64,000 nt of DNA from Azolla caroliniana (lineage: Eukaryota > Polypodiophyta). The stretch spans positions 26,288,001 through 26,352,000 of the forward strand of contig JBHGNT010000001.1 in NCBI GenBank assembly GCA_043228905.1, given 5' to 3'. The notes under the pieces are model-generated. The model searched no databases. It had not been told where the DNA came from and was given only the letters and a program-made list of their open reading frames with translations. Positions 1 to 12,413 of this stretch are shown piece by piece (the stretch's first letter is position 1; each line of letters starts with the position of its first letter). Both the position numbers and the translations under genes were made by a program.

Positions 1-3000
1 GCACCTTTGGTTGCAGATGATATTTTTGAAATCGTGATGGAAGTATGTTCCTTTTTTATATTTTCTGGATTCCTGAGCACACTTGGTTTTGATGGGTTAT
101 AATTCAAGTTGCTGAAAGTTTACTTCATTTACACCTCTTGCAGAATGCTGCACTTCTTGATAGTGAAATTATCTATGATAGAGATTTTGATTATGATTAT
201 TTTGGCTTCAAAACACTGGAGAGGTCCTATCTTCTCAAAGTCAATGGAGTTGTTGTCGAGAGGCCACAACATATGCTGATGAGGGTGGCCATTGGTATTC
301 ATAAACATGACATTCAAGCAGCCATTAAGACATACCATATGATGTCACAACGCTGGTTTACTCATGCTTCACCAACCCTCTTTAATGCTGGCACGCCAAG
401 ACCGCAGGTATCATTAACATTTACATTTATTTGTTGGATAGAAGTAAAAAGTTTATCTGGTATATCTTGCAAACATGAATTACTTTGGATTGGTTGATCT
501 AGCTAATGACATGGAATTTATCATCTTGCAGCTTAGTAGTTGCTTCCTTATTTGTATGAAAGATGATAGCATAGAGGGAATATATGACACCCTCAAGGAA
601 TGTGCCATTATAAGCAAGCTAGCTGGAGGGATTGGGTTGTCCATTCACAACATACGAGCCAAGGGTAGCTATATCCGTGGAACCAATGGAACATCCAATG
701 GTGTAGTTCCGATGTTGAGGGTGTTCAATGATACAGCTCGCTATGTAGATCAAGGTGGAGGCAAGAGGAAAGGTAGAACAAATTGAATAACATGTTAGTT
801 GATTGTTTTCTGGAAACTTCATTTTCAAATTTCAGTTTTTATATATACTCTATGTTGTCTTTTTCATGGTAAATGTAGGTGCATTTGCCACATACTTGGA
901 GCCATGGCATGCCGATATATTTGAATGGTTGGATCTTAGGAAAAATCATGGCAAGGTAGATTATTTAATGATTGTGTCTGGACTTATTTTCTTCTTTGTT
1001 TATCCATTCATGTTTTAGTCCAAGTGAGATTTATTTGACTTGTAATATGCAGGAGGAAAATCGAGCTCGCGATTTATTTTATGGGTTATGGACACCTGAT
1101 TTGTTCATGAAGCGTGTTGGAGATAATGGAACATGGTCTCTGTTTTGTCCTAATGAGGCTCCAGGGCTTGCTGATTGTTGGGGTGAAGAGTTCGAAAATC
1201 TCTATGTAAAATACGAAAGGGAGGTGGGTTTGGATCATATGATAGGTTCTTTATGGAATGGTTTCAAAAGGGGGATCATAAACGTGGTGTATAATTTTTT
1301 GTAGGGGAGGGCAAAAAGAGTAGTTCAAGCTCAGAAGCTGTGGTTTGCTATCTTAGAGTCTCAAGTGGAGACAGGGAATCCTTACATGCTTTACAAGGTT
1401 TTGTTTATCTTCCTTTGTGAACTATAGCTGTAGTACTTAAGTAGGTTATTGTAATTTTATGAAGATGCTTGAAATGCTGCTGGCAGGATGCTTGCAATAG
1501 GAAGAGTAATCAGCAAAATCTAGGCACCATCAAATCATCTAATCTTTGTACCGAAATAGTGCAATTTACGAGTCCAGATGAAACTGCCGTATGCAATCTA
1601 GCCTCCATCGCCCTACCTCGGTTTGTTCGAGAGAAGGTTGGTATGTTGGCTTGAAACTTAGATATTCATCTAGGTCAACTGTAAAACATTTTGTCATGAC
1701 GTTATCTGGTTGTTTTGACTCCTAAATATTGCCACTTTTAAGTGGCAGCAAATTATATATACCCAAAATAAGTCCGCACTGATTTGCAACCTTCATAATT
1801 CATTAATGTAGGGTGTTCCACTGGAATCTCATCCTTCCAAAATGGTTGGCAGCAGAGGTCACCAGAATCGATATTTTGACTTTGAAAAGCTTGGTGAGGT
1901 AAGCCTCATTTTTTCCTTTCATTCAGTTTTGGTCCTATATACTTAGGTGCCCATGATTACAAGGCTGGCATGGATGCGGTGAGGAGCTCTTGATATGATT
2001 GGTTGTGTTTGCTGGGTTTTCCAGGTTACATCACTTGCAACCCACAACTTGAACAAAATAATAGATGTGAACTATTACCCTGTGGAGACGGCTAAGAGGT
2101 CTAATATGCGTCACAGACCAATTGGTATTGGTGTGCAAGGTTTAGCTGATACCTTTATCTTGCTTGGATTGGCATTTGATTCTGAAGAGGTATTAAACAC
2201 CGTAGTTACTTTCTAATAATGTAAAATGGATGCTTTAGAGCTAGATCTGGAGACTTATGTTTAATAATCTTTTTGCCAGGCACAAAAGCTTAACAAGGAG
2301 ATATTTGAGACAATTTATTATCATGCCCTGAAGGCATCTATGGAACTTGCAGTAAAGGATGGACCATATGAGACTTATCATGGAAGTCCAGTGAGCAAGG
2401 TTAGGTTAAATGTACATCAAAACTTATTTGAATGAGTTGTTTTTGAGTTTGTTGCAAGGAGTTTGATTATCCGTAGTTGGTATTACAGGGTGTGCTACAG
2501 CCTGATATGTGGCAAGTTGTGCCTTCGGATAAGTGGGATTGGGCAAATCTCAGAAAGTTGATATCCCAACATGGTATTCGAAATTCTCTTCTTGTTGCGC
2601 CAATGCCAACAGCATCTACAAGTCAAATTTTGGGTAACAATGAGTGCTTCGAGCCATACACTTCAAATATTTATAGCAGGAGAGTGCTCAGGTGATATCT
2701 ATATACATGTATATCTTCTGATTTCATTTGTTTTGACTATGTCATGGTTTTTGTATTTACTAACTGTTTTTTGGGTTATGTTGATAGTGGCGAGTTTGTT
2801 GTTGTCAATAAACATCTTCTTAGTGACTTAACTGATATGGGGCTTTGGGGTTTGGAGCTGAAGAACAAAATAATCCATTATAATGGGTCTATTCAGAAGA
2901 TCCCTGAAATACCAGATGACTTAAAAGCAGTCTATAAGTATATCTTTGCCATAAACCTTAGAATCTTAAATCCTAACCCTAACAAACTAGACTTAAAAAG

Positions 3001-3779
3001 CTCATCCCATACGGGTTTCATTTTATCAGGACCGTTTGGGAGATTAAGCAAAGGACGATAGTGGATATGGCGACAGATCGAGGTTGCTTCATAGATCAAA
3101 GCCAGAGTTTGAACATACACATGGATCAAGCAAACTTTGGCAAGCTAACATCTTTGCACTTCTACACATGGAGCAAGGTATTTGTGCAAAATTGTAAACT
3201 TGCATAAAGTTTAACCCTAAACTCCAGAAATCATTGGTAATAATAATGGAAAAGTTTAAATATTTCCTACTTAAGGGACTTTCTTAATGCAAAGCCTATA
3301 GTGGGATCATGCCTTTTCTTTTTATTGTGTGTATATAGGGCCTAAAGACTGGCATGTATTACTTAAGAACAAGGGCAGCTGCTGACGCTATCAAGTTTAC
3401 TGTTGACGCTTCATCATTTAAGGTAAGTAGTTTATAGTAATCCAAATGGGTATTTTGTCCATTTCCTGGTAATAAGATTCTTGGCAATTTAAAAGAACAT
3501 TTTGGTCTAGTTTGGAAGTCTTAGCGTTATTCTTGTATATTTTGGAAACTTAAGAGGTATTTATATAATTTTTAACAACTTTGCAAAAGGTATTCTGGTA
3601 ATACTTTTAGAGCTTAGGGGTATTCTAGTGATTTTTGTAAACTCCCAAAAATGGTCTTCCGAAATCTTATGTTTTGACAGGAATCTTCCAAATCTTTGGT
3701 TGACGAGACTGAAGCAAAGATGGTACAAATGGTGTGCTCGTTGGAAAATCGTGATGATTGTTTGGCTTGTGGGAGTTGA
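1..3779 (+). CDS. RNR1: Ribonucleoside-diphosphate reductase large subunit, 5'-truncated by window edge
   Basis: This is the catalytic alpha subunit of class Ia ribonucleotide reductase, which reduces NDPs to dNDPs in the cytosol for DNA synthesis and repair. Fifteen exons can be joined in frame: 1-42, 144-407, 532-772, 879-955, 1053-1223, 1305-1397, 1487-1636, 1812-1898, 2025-2189, 2280-2399, 2489-2691, 2788-2937, 3030-3177, 3339-3422 and 3681-3779. They give 697 residues; about 115 N-terminal residues (the ATP-cone region) lie to the left. Visible family motifs are LSSCFL (first redox cysteine), NLCTEI (active-site N-x-C-x-E) followed by [10 protein letters not shown] (second redox cysteine), [11 protein letters not shown], and the C-terminal CLACGS tail whose CxxC relays electrons from thioredoxin. 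All introns are GT-AG and no frame is broken, so the gene looks functional. The family identity is very secure. Confidence 0.97.
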
Positions 3780-5340
3780 TATTAATGAATGAAAAAAAGA
3801 AAACAAATCTGTTAATGAGCTTTGAATCAGTTGAATCCCGAAAAAAAACACAGCATAAGAGGTGATATAATAGAGTTCTGCAACCATGTGTAGAAGATGA
3901 AGTATAGATAGAGTTGATAAATTCAACATGTATCATAAAAACATGTTTTTACTAGGGGGTGACTACTAAAATGTTGTAAGTCATGATATCTACCTGTATT
4001 TACCTTATCTGTTTTTGTACAACATAATTTTCTTTGATTGTTTTCTTGATGACGGCCACAAATGTTTTAGTTTTAGGTTAATTTTATTAAGGATAGAAAT
4101 CGCAAATGCTGTATGGTATTTATGACATGAGCGTGCACCTTCGTTGCATCATTCATATGTTGAGTGAAACGGGATAGTGTATTGTCCTACTGAAATATAA
4201 TCTCAGTTGCTTCCACTTTATTGTTGTGTTCTTTGATTTGCTTGTGAAGTTTCTATTGGAAAATGTGTATTATAGCTTTGCCTCCATGGTATTAGACTAC
4301 TTTTTACTTATAAATAATTTGTTTGATATATTTGCACAAATAAATAGGTTCTAAAACAAAATGCTTTGTGAAGCCATTCTCCATAGGCAAGTCCTATGGA
4401 ATGCCTAAGCTTTGGCATTTTGCATTGGCTCATGGATTGTTCATTGCTGTGACTTAGATAGTGCGTTTCACAACTCATTTATTGAGTTCATTGAAAGTTT
4501 TGATTAAGTTCTGAAACTCTGATTGTATGAATCTAAAACATAAACCCTAAATAAATCAAGGGAGTTGTTATTGCTAAATTAACTAGACCAACAATTACGA
4601 GCCACAACCAATGTCAACGATCCTTACGATCTTTGATACTTCCTTGTGCTCTTTGTCGACAAACATCCTTATGTGAGGCCATCCTTATGTGAGGCCTAAG
4701 AAGGGTTTGGCCATGTGATAGTGCATACAATTCACTTCGTATTGCTTCTCATATGGTATAGGATGCCTTTGAATTTTCCAAAGTCTATGCTGACTACTTG
4801 CTTGAGAATTGAACCCAAACCATCTTGAAAATCAAGGGTTTATTCCAATGGACATGAGCATATGGGCGGAAGGAGCATAAGTACATGTTTAATCTTTTGA
4901 GGGCCATAGAAATCGGATGTTGTTTAGTAACCAATCAAGAACTATGGGTGGATAGTCAATAGTGTTAATTGTGGGTGGGTTGCGATGGAGGATGCTGTCC
5001 ATGAGAGTCCATTCTGATTGACTACAAGGGCCATATGCTCAAAGGAGCGGAAGTTCCTCTTGGGGGAGCAATTGGGCCGATTGATTAAGCACCCGACATG
5101 GAAGGAAAGGAAGTCGTCTAGTAAAATAGGTTTCCGTAATTAGGCTAACCAAATCAATTATCCAAAAAGGCAGGCTAGATTAACAATCAGGCGCTCTCAA
5201 TTTGTGGTTAAAACTTAATGAATGGAGATTTAGCCAACTCAATCAACACCTGAGAACTCTGCATTGGGGAAGTAAGGGGGCTTTTGCATTGGCCTTGACA
5301 CACAAACAAAAATAGCAAATAGGGCGGCCTTAATTCTTTT
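3780..5340. other. Intergenic, no gene seen
   Basis: AT-rich sequence between the end of RNR1 and the upstream region of the next gene. All six frames are broken by stops and I see no protein family, RNA gene or terminal repeat. The first 150 bases are presumably RNR1 3'UTR. Confidence 0.6.
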
Positions 5341-6016
5341 TTCTGGTCTGGTCCGAACCCTAAACCCTGTTCGGCTTCTCTCTGTCTCTCTGTGTGGTGG
5401 GGGTGTGTTTAGTGTAGAATTAGGGCTGACAACAGCCAACGAAAAGAAACAGACAGACAGAGAAAAAGCATATGGGTCTGTGGATCGTACGTCTGCTGCT
5501 GCTGCTGCTTTTTCTATAAAGCAGAATTTCTAAATTTAGTTCTGAATTTATTCGCCCCCGGCGCTGCATGTTGTAGGCGCCATAGCTTTATCTGCTGCTT
5601 CCTTCTGTTAAAAAGTCAGGGGTTTTTTTGCTTTCGCAGTGAAAACTATCTCTTCTTCCTTTGGGGCTTTTAATCACGCCTTTTCGAGGGTTTTATGAGA
5701 CTGCTAGCTTATGTCCGAGATTGCCCAATTACGCTATTTTGAGCAGAATTTAAACCCTAGTTTCAGCAGGAAAAATATCAAAGATCCTGATATGAGCTGT
5801 TTTTTTATCGACTTCCCTTCGGGAAGGGGGATTAAAAGCTTTTTGGTCGTTTGTGAGTTTGAAGCTTTAGGGTCCTTTTCTGCTTTAGGGTTCACGATTT
5901 CTAAAGTTCATGGTCTTATTACTTTCCGAAATTGAGGGTTTTGATGCTTTATAATACTTTAGGAGCTCATGCTTGTTAAGCTTTAGGGGTGTCTCTGATG
6001 TAGAAGGTCTTCGGCC
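5341..6016 (+). promoter_or_regulatory. Probable promoter and 5'UTR of the Polycomb-like gene
   Basis: A telo-box-like motif (ACCCTAAACCCTG near 5351) lies in a CT-rich stretch, followed by a CTG microsatellite near 5490-5510 and pyrimidine-rich leader sequence up to the ATG at 6017. Telo-boxes are common in promoters of plant genes expressed in dividing cells. The transcription start is not identifiable by eye. A short upstream reading frame (5711-5935) precedes the main ATG in a different frame, but I do not call it coding. Confidence 0.35.
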
Positions 6017-9000
6017 ATGGCTAGGACTTCTTCCTCTGAAACCTTGCAAAATCTTAATTTGGAGAAACTCGATGCCACAACAAATAAGAAATATAGGAAT
6101 CAGAAAAAGAACAGTCTCCAAAAGACTGTGCAACATCCAAATCTAGACAGAAAAAATGCAAAACCCAAAAAATATTCCCGAAATAGAAAACAGAATAGTC
6201 TTCATAAGACTGTGAAAAACCCCAATCTGGACATAAAAAATGTGAAAACAATGAAGAAATCTCACAAGCAAAAACGAGCTAGTATTCTGACCGTCAGACC
6301 ATCATTGTCGAAGAAGTTGATGAACAGACAAGAGGAAGAACAGGTAACAGGGATTTGTAAAAGCGTCTGTGTTCTTGCATCAGAGGGTTGTGGCCATGGA
6401 AGCTTACATGAAAATAGGTTTGATGGGTCTCTTAGTGGAGCAATGTCAAAAAATAATAAGTGCAATTTATGCCGCTCTTCTGCTGAACCTCATCTTGAAG
6501 AAAATGCTAGTAAGGGGTTCAAAGACACATGTCATGATGATAGCAAAGAGTCGGAAGATGTTTCATCATCTCCATTGATGTTGTGCAGTGAGTTGATTCC
6601 AAGTGATAGGGACAAGAAAGTTCACTCCCTGTGGCGCCAGCAAAGGCACTCAAAATGTGAAGATGACTTGGAATTAGTGGGCCAAAGGATTGATGTCTAT
6701 TGGCCAATGGATTGTGAGTGGTATTCTGGATTGGTTAAGTCTTATAATTCCTCTCGAAACAAGCACAAAGTTTGTTATGACGATGGTGATGAAGAGTGGT
6801 TGAATCTTTCCAATGAGAAGTTTAGATTTCAGTCTGGTAAAAATCAAAGAATTGGATTAAAGCCAAACAAGGCGGAAAATCTAAGCAATGAGCAAATCCA
6901 AAAAAAAGTGCGAAAACAAAATAGTGTAAAGCAAAAGCAAAGAAATCAGGGAAAATCAAATAAAGAGGAAAAGCCAAAGAATGAGGAAAATTGTGGATGT
7001 GTAGCTGATGAGGGTGAGTTGAATCTTTCCTCTATGAATCATCAGCAACCAAAAAATAATTGGCATATGATGAGATCAAGTAATGCAACCATTGACCCGC
7101 CACTTCGACAATCCAAACCATCTCTTTCTTTGCCCATGAAGGGTGGTTCGTCTTCCGAAGACCAATTTAAGTGTTCAATCACCAATGGTGAAGGCGTGCA
7201 ACCTGATCTTAGTATGTTGGATTTTGTTCTTGAGAAGAATCAGGATGATGATTTCTCTTTCAAGGAAAGGTCTCTCAGCAAAGCGGAGGATATAATTGAT
7301 ATAAACGAGACAAAAGTAGAATGCGTGTATGTGAGGAAGCATAAAAATGTTCTGAATCAGAGAACCCATATTACTAATGGTGTAGGAAATAGAGATTCGA
7401 AAAATGATGATGGTGTTGAGGGTGTAGGAATCATACAACAAGAATGGGAGGACAGAGAAAGCAAGAGAAGAAATCCAAAATTGTTCAGGTTTCAGTTAGA
7501 TATACAGAATGAAAATATGATTGAGAATGAGAATAATGCGACTGAAGATCAGTTCTCTAGTATTATTATTGGAAGAAGCTTAAAGAAAAGGAAGCATTGT
7601 TATAGTGGTGGGAGAGCACGTAAGAAAGGGCGACTATCACTCTTGAATTTAATTGCTAGAAAAAATGTAGAAACACTATCTAGTCCCAATACCAATGTGG
7701 AAACAATATCTAATGTTTCCTCTTCTGAAGCTTCTAGAAAAAGAGGGAGAAAATATGAGGTAGAAAACTTATTTCACAATATGCTTCCTGAAGAGGAAGC
7801 ATGTGATGATCTAGGTGAAGAGGTAGTAGGAGGATGGGAACATGCAATCTATGAGCAAGACCAAGCGATATATTCATCATCATGTGATAATATAGAAAAT
7901 AAGAGAGCTACAAATATGCCTAATGAAAAGCAATATAGAAGGAACCTGAACGGAGTTGAAGCCTCAAATAGAGATTTAAGGATTGGAAATCATCAACAAA
8001 GACAATTACATGAAGAGGTTCAAGAACATACATCGAGTGTGTTGTCGAATGAAGAAATGATTGGTATTATAAGTGAGAAAGTCCTTGATTTGTTAAGTCA
8101 CCATGGAGAAGTGTCTTCATTTGAAGCATTCAAGTTTATCATGAAGCATCAGCAGAGCACAATTATGATACCTGTCAAGTCGATCGAAGGGCAGGAAATG
8201 TTTGTGAAATTAAAGCATATGACAAAGTACAACCATAAATTGAAGATATTGAGTGAACAATATGCAATTGAGATGAAGTTTATAGAATTCATGCGTCACG
8301 TAAGCTGTATGAAAGTTTTTTACACATCAATTCACGTTCTAAGGATAGATCTGATTCATGAGCTCTTCACTTGGCAGCTTTTTAACATCTTAAAAGCTAT
8401 AGGGTTATGCAAAGGTGATAGCTTTGAAGAGAGGTTTGTATGGTATGCATCGGCCCAAGAATTTGTAAATATTGCATTGCTACTTATGGTGAGCATCAAG
8501 TCATTACCTTTGACTTGCCATAGATCTCAAAGACATTGGCAAAGCAGAATCCTGAATGAACTTTGGGTTGTTTTATATCAAAAGAAACAATGGCAACATG
8601 GCTTATCTGGAATTTTGCCCACAAAGACTTACAATTTACTTGGGAAGAACTTGAGTTTGTTGATTACACAAGGACATTTTATCTTGACATTCCGAGAGAT
8701 GTTCAATATTTTCATCTCATATGTTATAAAGCCATACGTTATCGCGATCCTTTGTGAAAGAGGTGCACACTTGACAGTGCTTGTTGAGAAATTTACCTTG
8801 AATGTCAGTTTGAAGCATGAAGGAATATTGTGTAAAAGAACGCTCGTGAAGCTGTTCGAGTTGAGGTCTCATGCTGGTGCTGAAACAGATTTTTTTTCTC
8901 ATCTCTCTGTTTTTCCTTCCTGTAAAAAACAACACACTGGAAATAGCATTTCGCAAAATTCAATGAGAAAGTGGATCATATCTGCCATGAGAGTTGGTTT

Positions 9001-12000
9001 TGTAAGACTTCCTCCTCCAGCCCCTTCAGTCAAATTCTTGAAACATCTGGTAAATATCTTCTTCCTTTGCTATTGCACCCTTGAAAACTTATGTTTGTTT
9101 CTCTTAGTATCATGTTTTGGATATGAAGGTGTGTTTCTTGATCATATTTATGTTAAGGGAAGTGAACTTCAAACCTTTATCCTCTGTTTTAATGGGCCTA
9201 GGACAAATGCGAAAAGGACTTCAAATGAGGCCTGATAAATTGCCTTTTTTTATGTATAAATGTCCTCATATATTTACATAGTTCAAGCATAATGCAAATT
9301 CATAATTGCTATTGAAAGCCATCCAGAGAACTTAACCTAAACCCGCTTGTTTAGGTAAATGGAACAGTTCATTGGTAGAAGAAACATTCAATTTGTATAT
9401 ATATCCACCTGGAGTCATTCTCAACATAATCATTGTTTAATCCATCTCATTCTTTATTACGATGCAAATTCATAATTGCTATTGAAAGCCATCCGGAGAA
9501 CTTAACCTAAACCCGCTTGTTTAGGTAAATGGAACAGTTCATTGGTAGAAGAAACATTCAATTTGTATATATATCCACCTGGAGTCATTTTCAACATAAT
9601 CATTGTTTAATCCATCTCATTCTTTATTACGAGCTTAATAATATTTTTTAATGTTTACTAAATCTTTTCTATGCCTCAAAAATTCCTACAGGGCTGTGAA
9701 ATTAATACATCTCTGGTTTTCAACAAAAGTTTAGCATCTATGAAGAAAAGCAACCAAGATTTTGGACCTTCATCTCGGCAATTTTTTGTGTCCTTTGAAA
9801 AGCTGAGTTCAAATGGGTCAAAACTAGCTGAAGAAACAAGAGATGGGTTTTTAAATAAAGTGTTTGGAGATTCATGCAGCTCTATGGATGCCTTCACAGA
9901 ATTATGCTTTACCTCTATATTTTGTAAGTATCTTCATTTGGGTGGCAACTTGGGGGATGCGTTTGTTTATGCTGTAGGCGTGCCTGTACCTACTATGAGT
10001 AATGAAACACTGCAGAATGATTCATGTGAAACTGTGAAAATTGGTGGAGTATCATCGTCGAATTCCAAAAAACAGAAGGAGAAATTCTCTCATGCTAATA
10101 TTGTTGCTAGTTCATCTTCAGGTGCTGCTGTAGTAAAGGAATGCTTGATTGAAAATAATGACACATTAGGGGTTTCACATACTACTAATGTTTCTCCTAG
10201 AGAAGATTATTATATAGAAAAAAAATGTCGTGATATAAAAGGCTCAGGGGAGAACTGCACTACTAGTGTTTTGTCAGAACACACAGAAATAGGTATTGTC
10301 AAGGAGGATTTCCTGGACAAACACGGACATGAATATGGGAGGAACCTTTCTCAAAACACATCAAGGGATTCTTGTACATCTTATTCACTGAATCAAATGA
10401 TTTTTAAGGGCTCCCTGAGCAACTCAAGCTTTGAGTCGTATACAGAACCAAGAAGCTTGGGAAGGAAAGAACTGGGATTCAGAAAGTCTAAGAGAGATCG
10501 AAGTGCTAAGAAAGAATTTGGTTCAGGGGGGTGTTCTCGTATTATCAAAGATAAAAGGACTGATTGTGAGCCATCCAATCTTTGCTGCATTGCTAATGTC
10601 TTAGTCACCAATGGTGATAGAAGTTTGCGAGAGCTTGGAGCGAATATTAAACTTGTATCGGTGGAGACCAAATGGTTGCTTAGTGTTGAAGTTGGTGGTC
10701 TGACTTACAGCCATAAAGTTCTAGAGACATCAGTCACCAGTAAGGTGAACCGACACACACATGCATTGATGTGGAAAGGTGGAGAGGAATGGACCCTAGA
10801 ATTTTGTGATAGAAAGGAGTGGAGCCAGTTCAAGCGAATGCATGAAGAATGTGGCCATCGGAATGCACGAGCTGCATGTATGAAGCAAATTCCAATTCCT
10901 GAAGTGAGAACAATAGATGGAATTGATGAGGCAACTTTACCCACAGGTAGTATATTGCACGAAACTTCTGATGGTTTGATTCAGCAGACACAAGGGGAAG
11001 TTGAAGATGCACTTAAAAGCAGTCGTGTAGTATATGATATGGACTCTGAAGATGAAGCCTGGTTGGAAGAACTAAATCAAGAAACCAGTTCCATTGTGGA
11101 CACCAGCGTAGAGAAATTTGAAAGAATAATTGATAAACTAGAAAGGGCGTCCTATTTAAGGGAAGGGCGAGTAGTTTCAAGTGAAGAAGCTGTGGAGCTT
11201 TGTCAAAATATATCTTCCATTGATACCGTGCGTGCAATACATGGACACTGGTCCCACAAGAGGCTTGCGAAAGATAGTGCTTTAATACGGTACTTTCAGG
11301 TACAGTCATTTTAATCTAAACTTTTGTGTCTTTTTGTTTCTCTCTTATATTTCAATGCCAAATGCCATGATCTTTTACTATAAATAAATGCAACAGACAT
11401 CCTAATGATCTTTATTGCCATTTCAAAGCAACAAATATTATGGTCTTTATTGGCTTCTCAATGCAACACCTGATCTTTATTATTACAATTCAAAAATTTC
11501 AAATGTAAAAATCTGTGGATCTCTTCGCAGAGGCTTTATATATATCATTTGCATGTGACCATATATATATATATATATATATATATGCAATTGGCATAAC
11601 ATGTAAAAAATTGATGGTAGTTTTGTATAATATAGTTACCACTGTGGGAGAAGTATCAGAAGCAATTTGAAAGTTGGCGAACGAGATTTAATGAACTTCA
11701 GTCGCTGATGCCATGTGCTAGTAAGGAGAAAGTGCTGGGGCAATGCCCCCGTCCACCGATGTTTGCATTCTGTCTACCTCCAAAAAAATCAATCCCAAGT
11801 AACGTAAACAAGAGAATACAGAGGCAACGCCCCCAAAAGGATACTACTAACCGTCTAATTAAGTGTACTCGGGCAACCTTGATTGGAACTTCTGGTATGT
11901 AAATCTTCAGCCTGCTTGAAGGCCAAAAATCTTTTCTTTTGTCTCTGAGTTATTTCAAGGAAGGCCTAAATAAATGTTTTTCTTTAATAATAGTTGCATT

Positions 12001-12413
12001 CTAGAAACTTCTATACGTTTGTTTACTTGCGTAGGTTTCTTGCAGAAGAACCACAGAGGGGGGATTCAATGCTAATTAATGTCTTCTTAGAGAGTATCCA
12101 TTGCTTTTCTTAATCACATGATTGAATCACATTCTTCAAAGTTCATGGGCAGCCATTCGATGGCCGAGGTGCAACCAAATGAGACCATTTTTTTATCAAA
12201 TTTGGTACAAACTAAATTATGTAGAAGCTTCACTGGAGTGGTACTCCAGAGCATGCGGAAATAGTGAGGGAAGCCAGACAAGTAGCCATTTTGCAAGCTG
12301 GCAAATTGGGTATGCATTTCCTTAGGTTAGATTATGCACTCCAACGGGCCATCACCACGTTGATGGAATTTAACACCTTTTACTTTGCTAGAGTATGTTC
12401 TTGCGGGTCATAA
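6017..12413 (+). CDS. Tudor-domain Enhancer-of-Polycomb-like protein
   Basis: Plant EPL proteins are nuclear chromatin factors related to the Enhancer of Polycomb subunit of NuA4-type acetyltransferase complexes. Exons: 6017-9049 (1011 codons), 9692-11299 and 11636-11894, all in phase. A last exon at about 12225-12413 encodes an Ala/Arg-rich helix resembling the family C-terminus; its linking exon could not be resolved. The N-terminus is Lys/Asn-rich and basic (nuclear). A Tudor-like domain spans residues about 219-270 (DVYWP, EWYSG, YDDGDEEWLNL). The second exon ends with the conserved EPL block: ALMWKGGEEWTLEF, QFKRMHEECGHRNARA, VVYDMDSEDEAWLEE, IHGHWSHKRL. The third starts LPLWEKYQKQFESW and contains CPRPPMFAFCL. 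The start has an excellent context (GCCATGG). The middle of exon 1 (8330-9000) is poorly recognisable and could hold a mis-called intron or frameshift. Total length is about 1700 residues, normal for the plant family. Confidence 0.82.
9292..9632. repeat. 170-bp tandem duplication inside intron 1 of the Polycomb-like gene
   Basis: Two head-to-tail copies (9292-9461 and 9462-9631) match except for about two transitions (A/G and C/T). The unit begins ATGCAAATTCATAATTGC and ends TTCTTTATTAC. It lies wholly in the intron between the exons ending at 9049 and starting at 9692, so it should not alter the protein. Confidence 0.93.
11561..11586. repeat. (AT)n microsatellite in an intron
   Basis: Thirteen uninterrupted AT units about 50 bases before the acceptor at 11635 of the Polycomb-like gene. 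Confidence 0.95.

Noticed and set aside
3430-3660. Possible MITE in RNR1 intron 14 (repeated GGTATTYTGGTAAT-like phrases)
   Set aside because: No convincing terminal inverted repeats or target duplication could be delimited.
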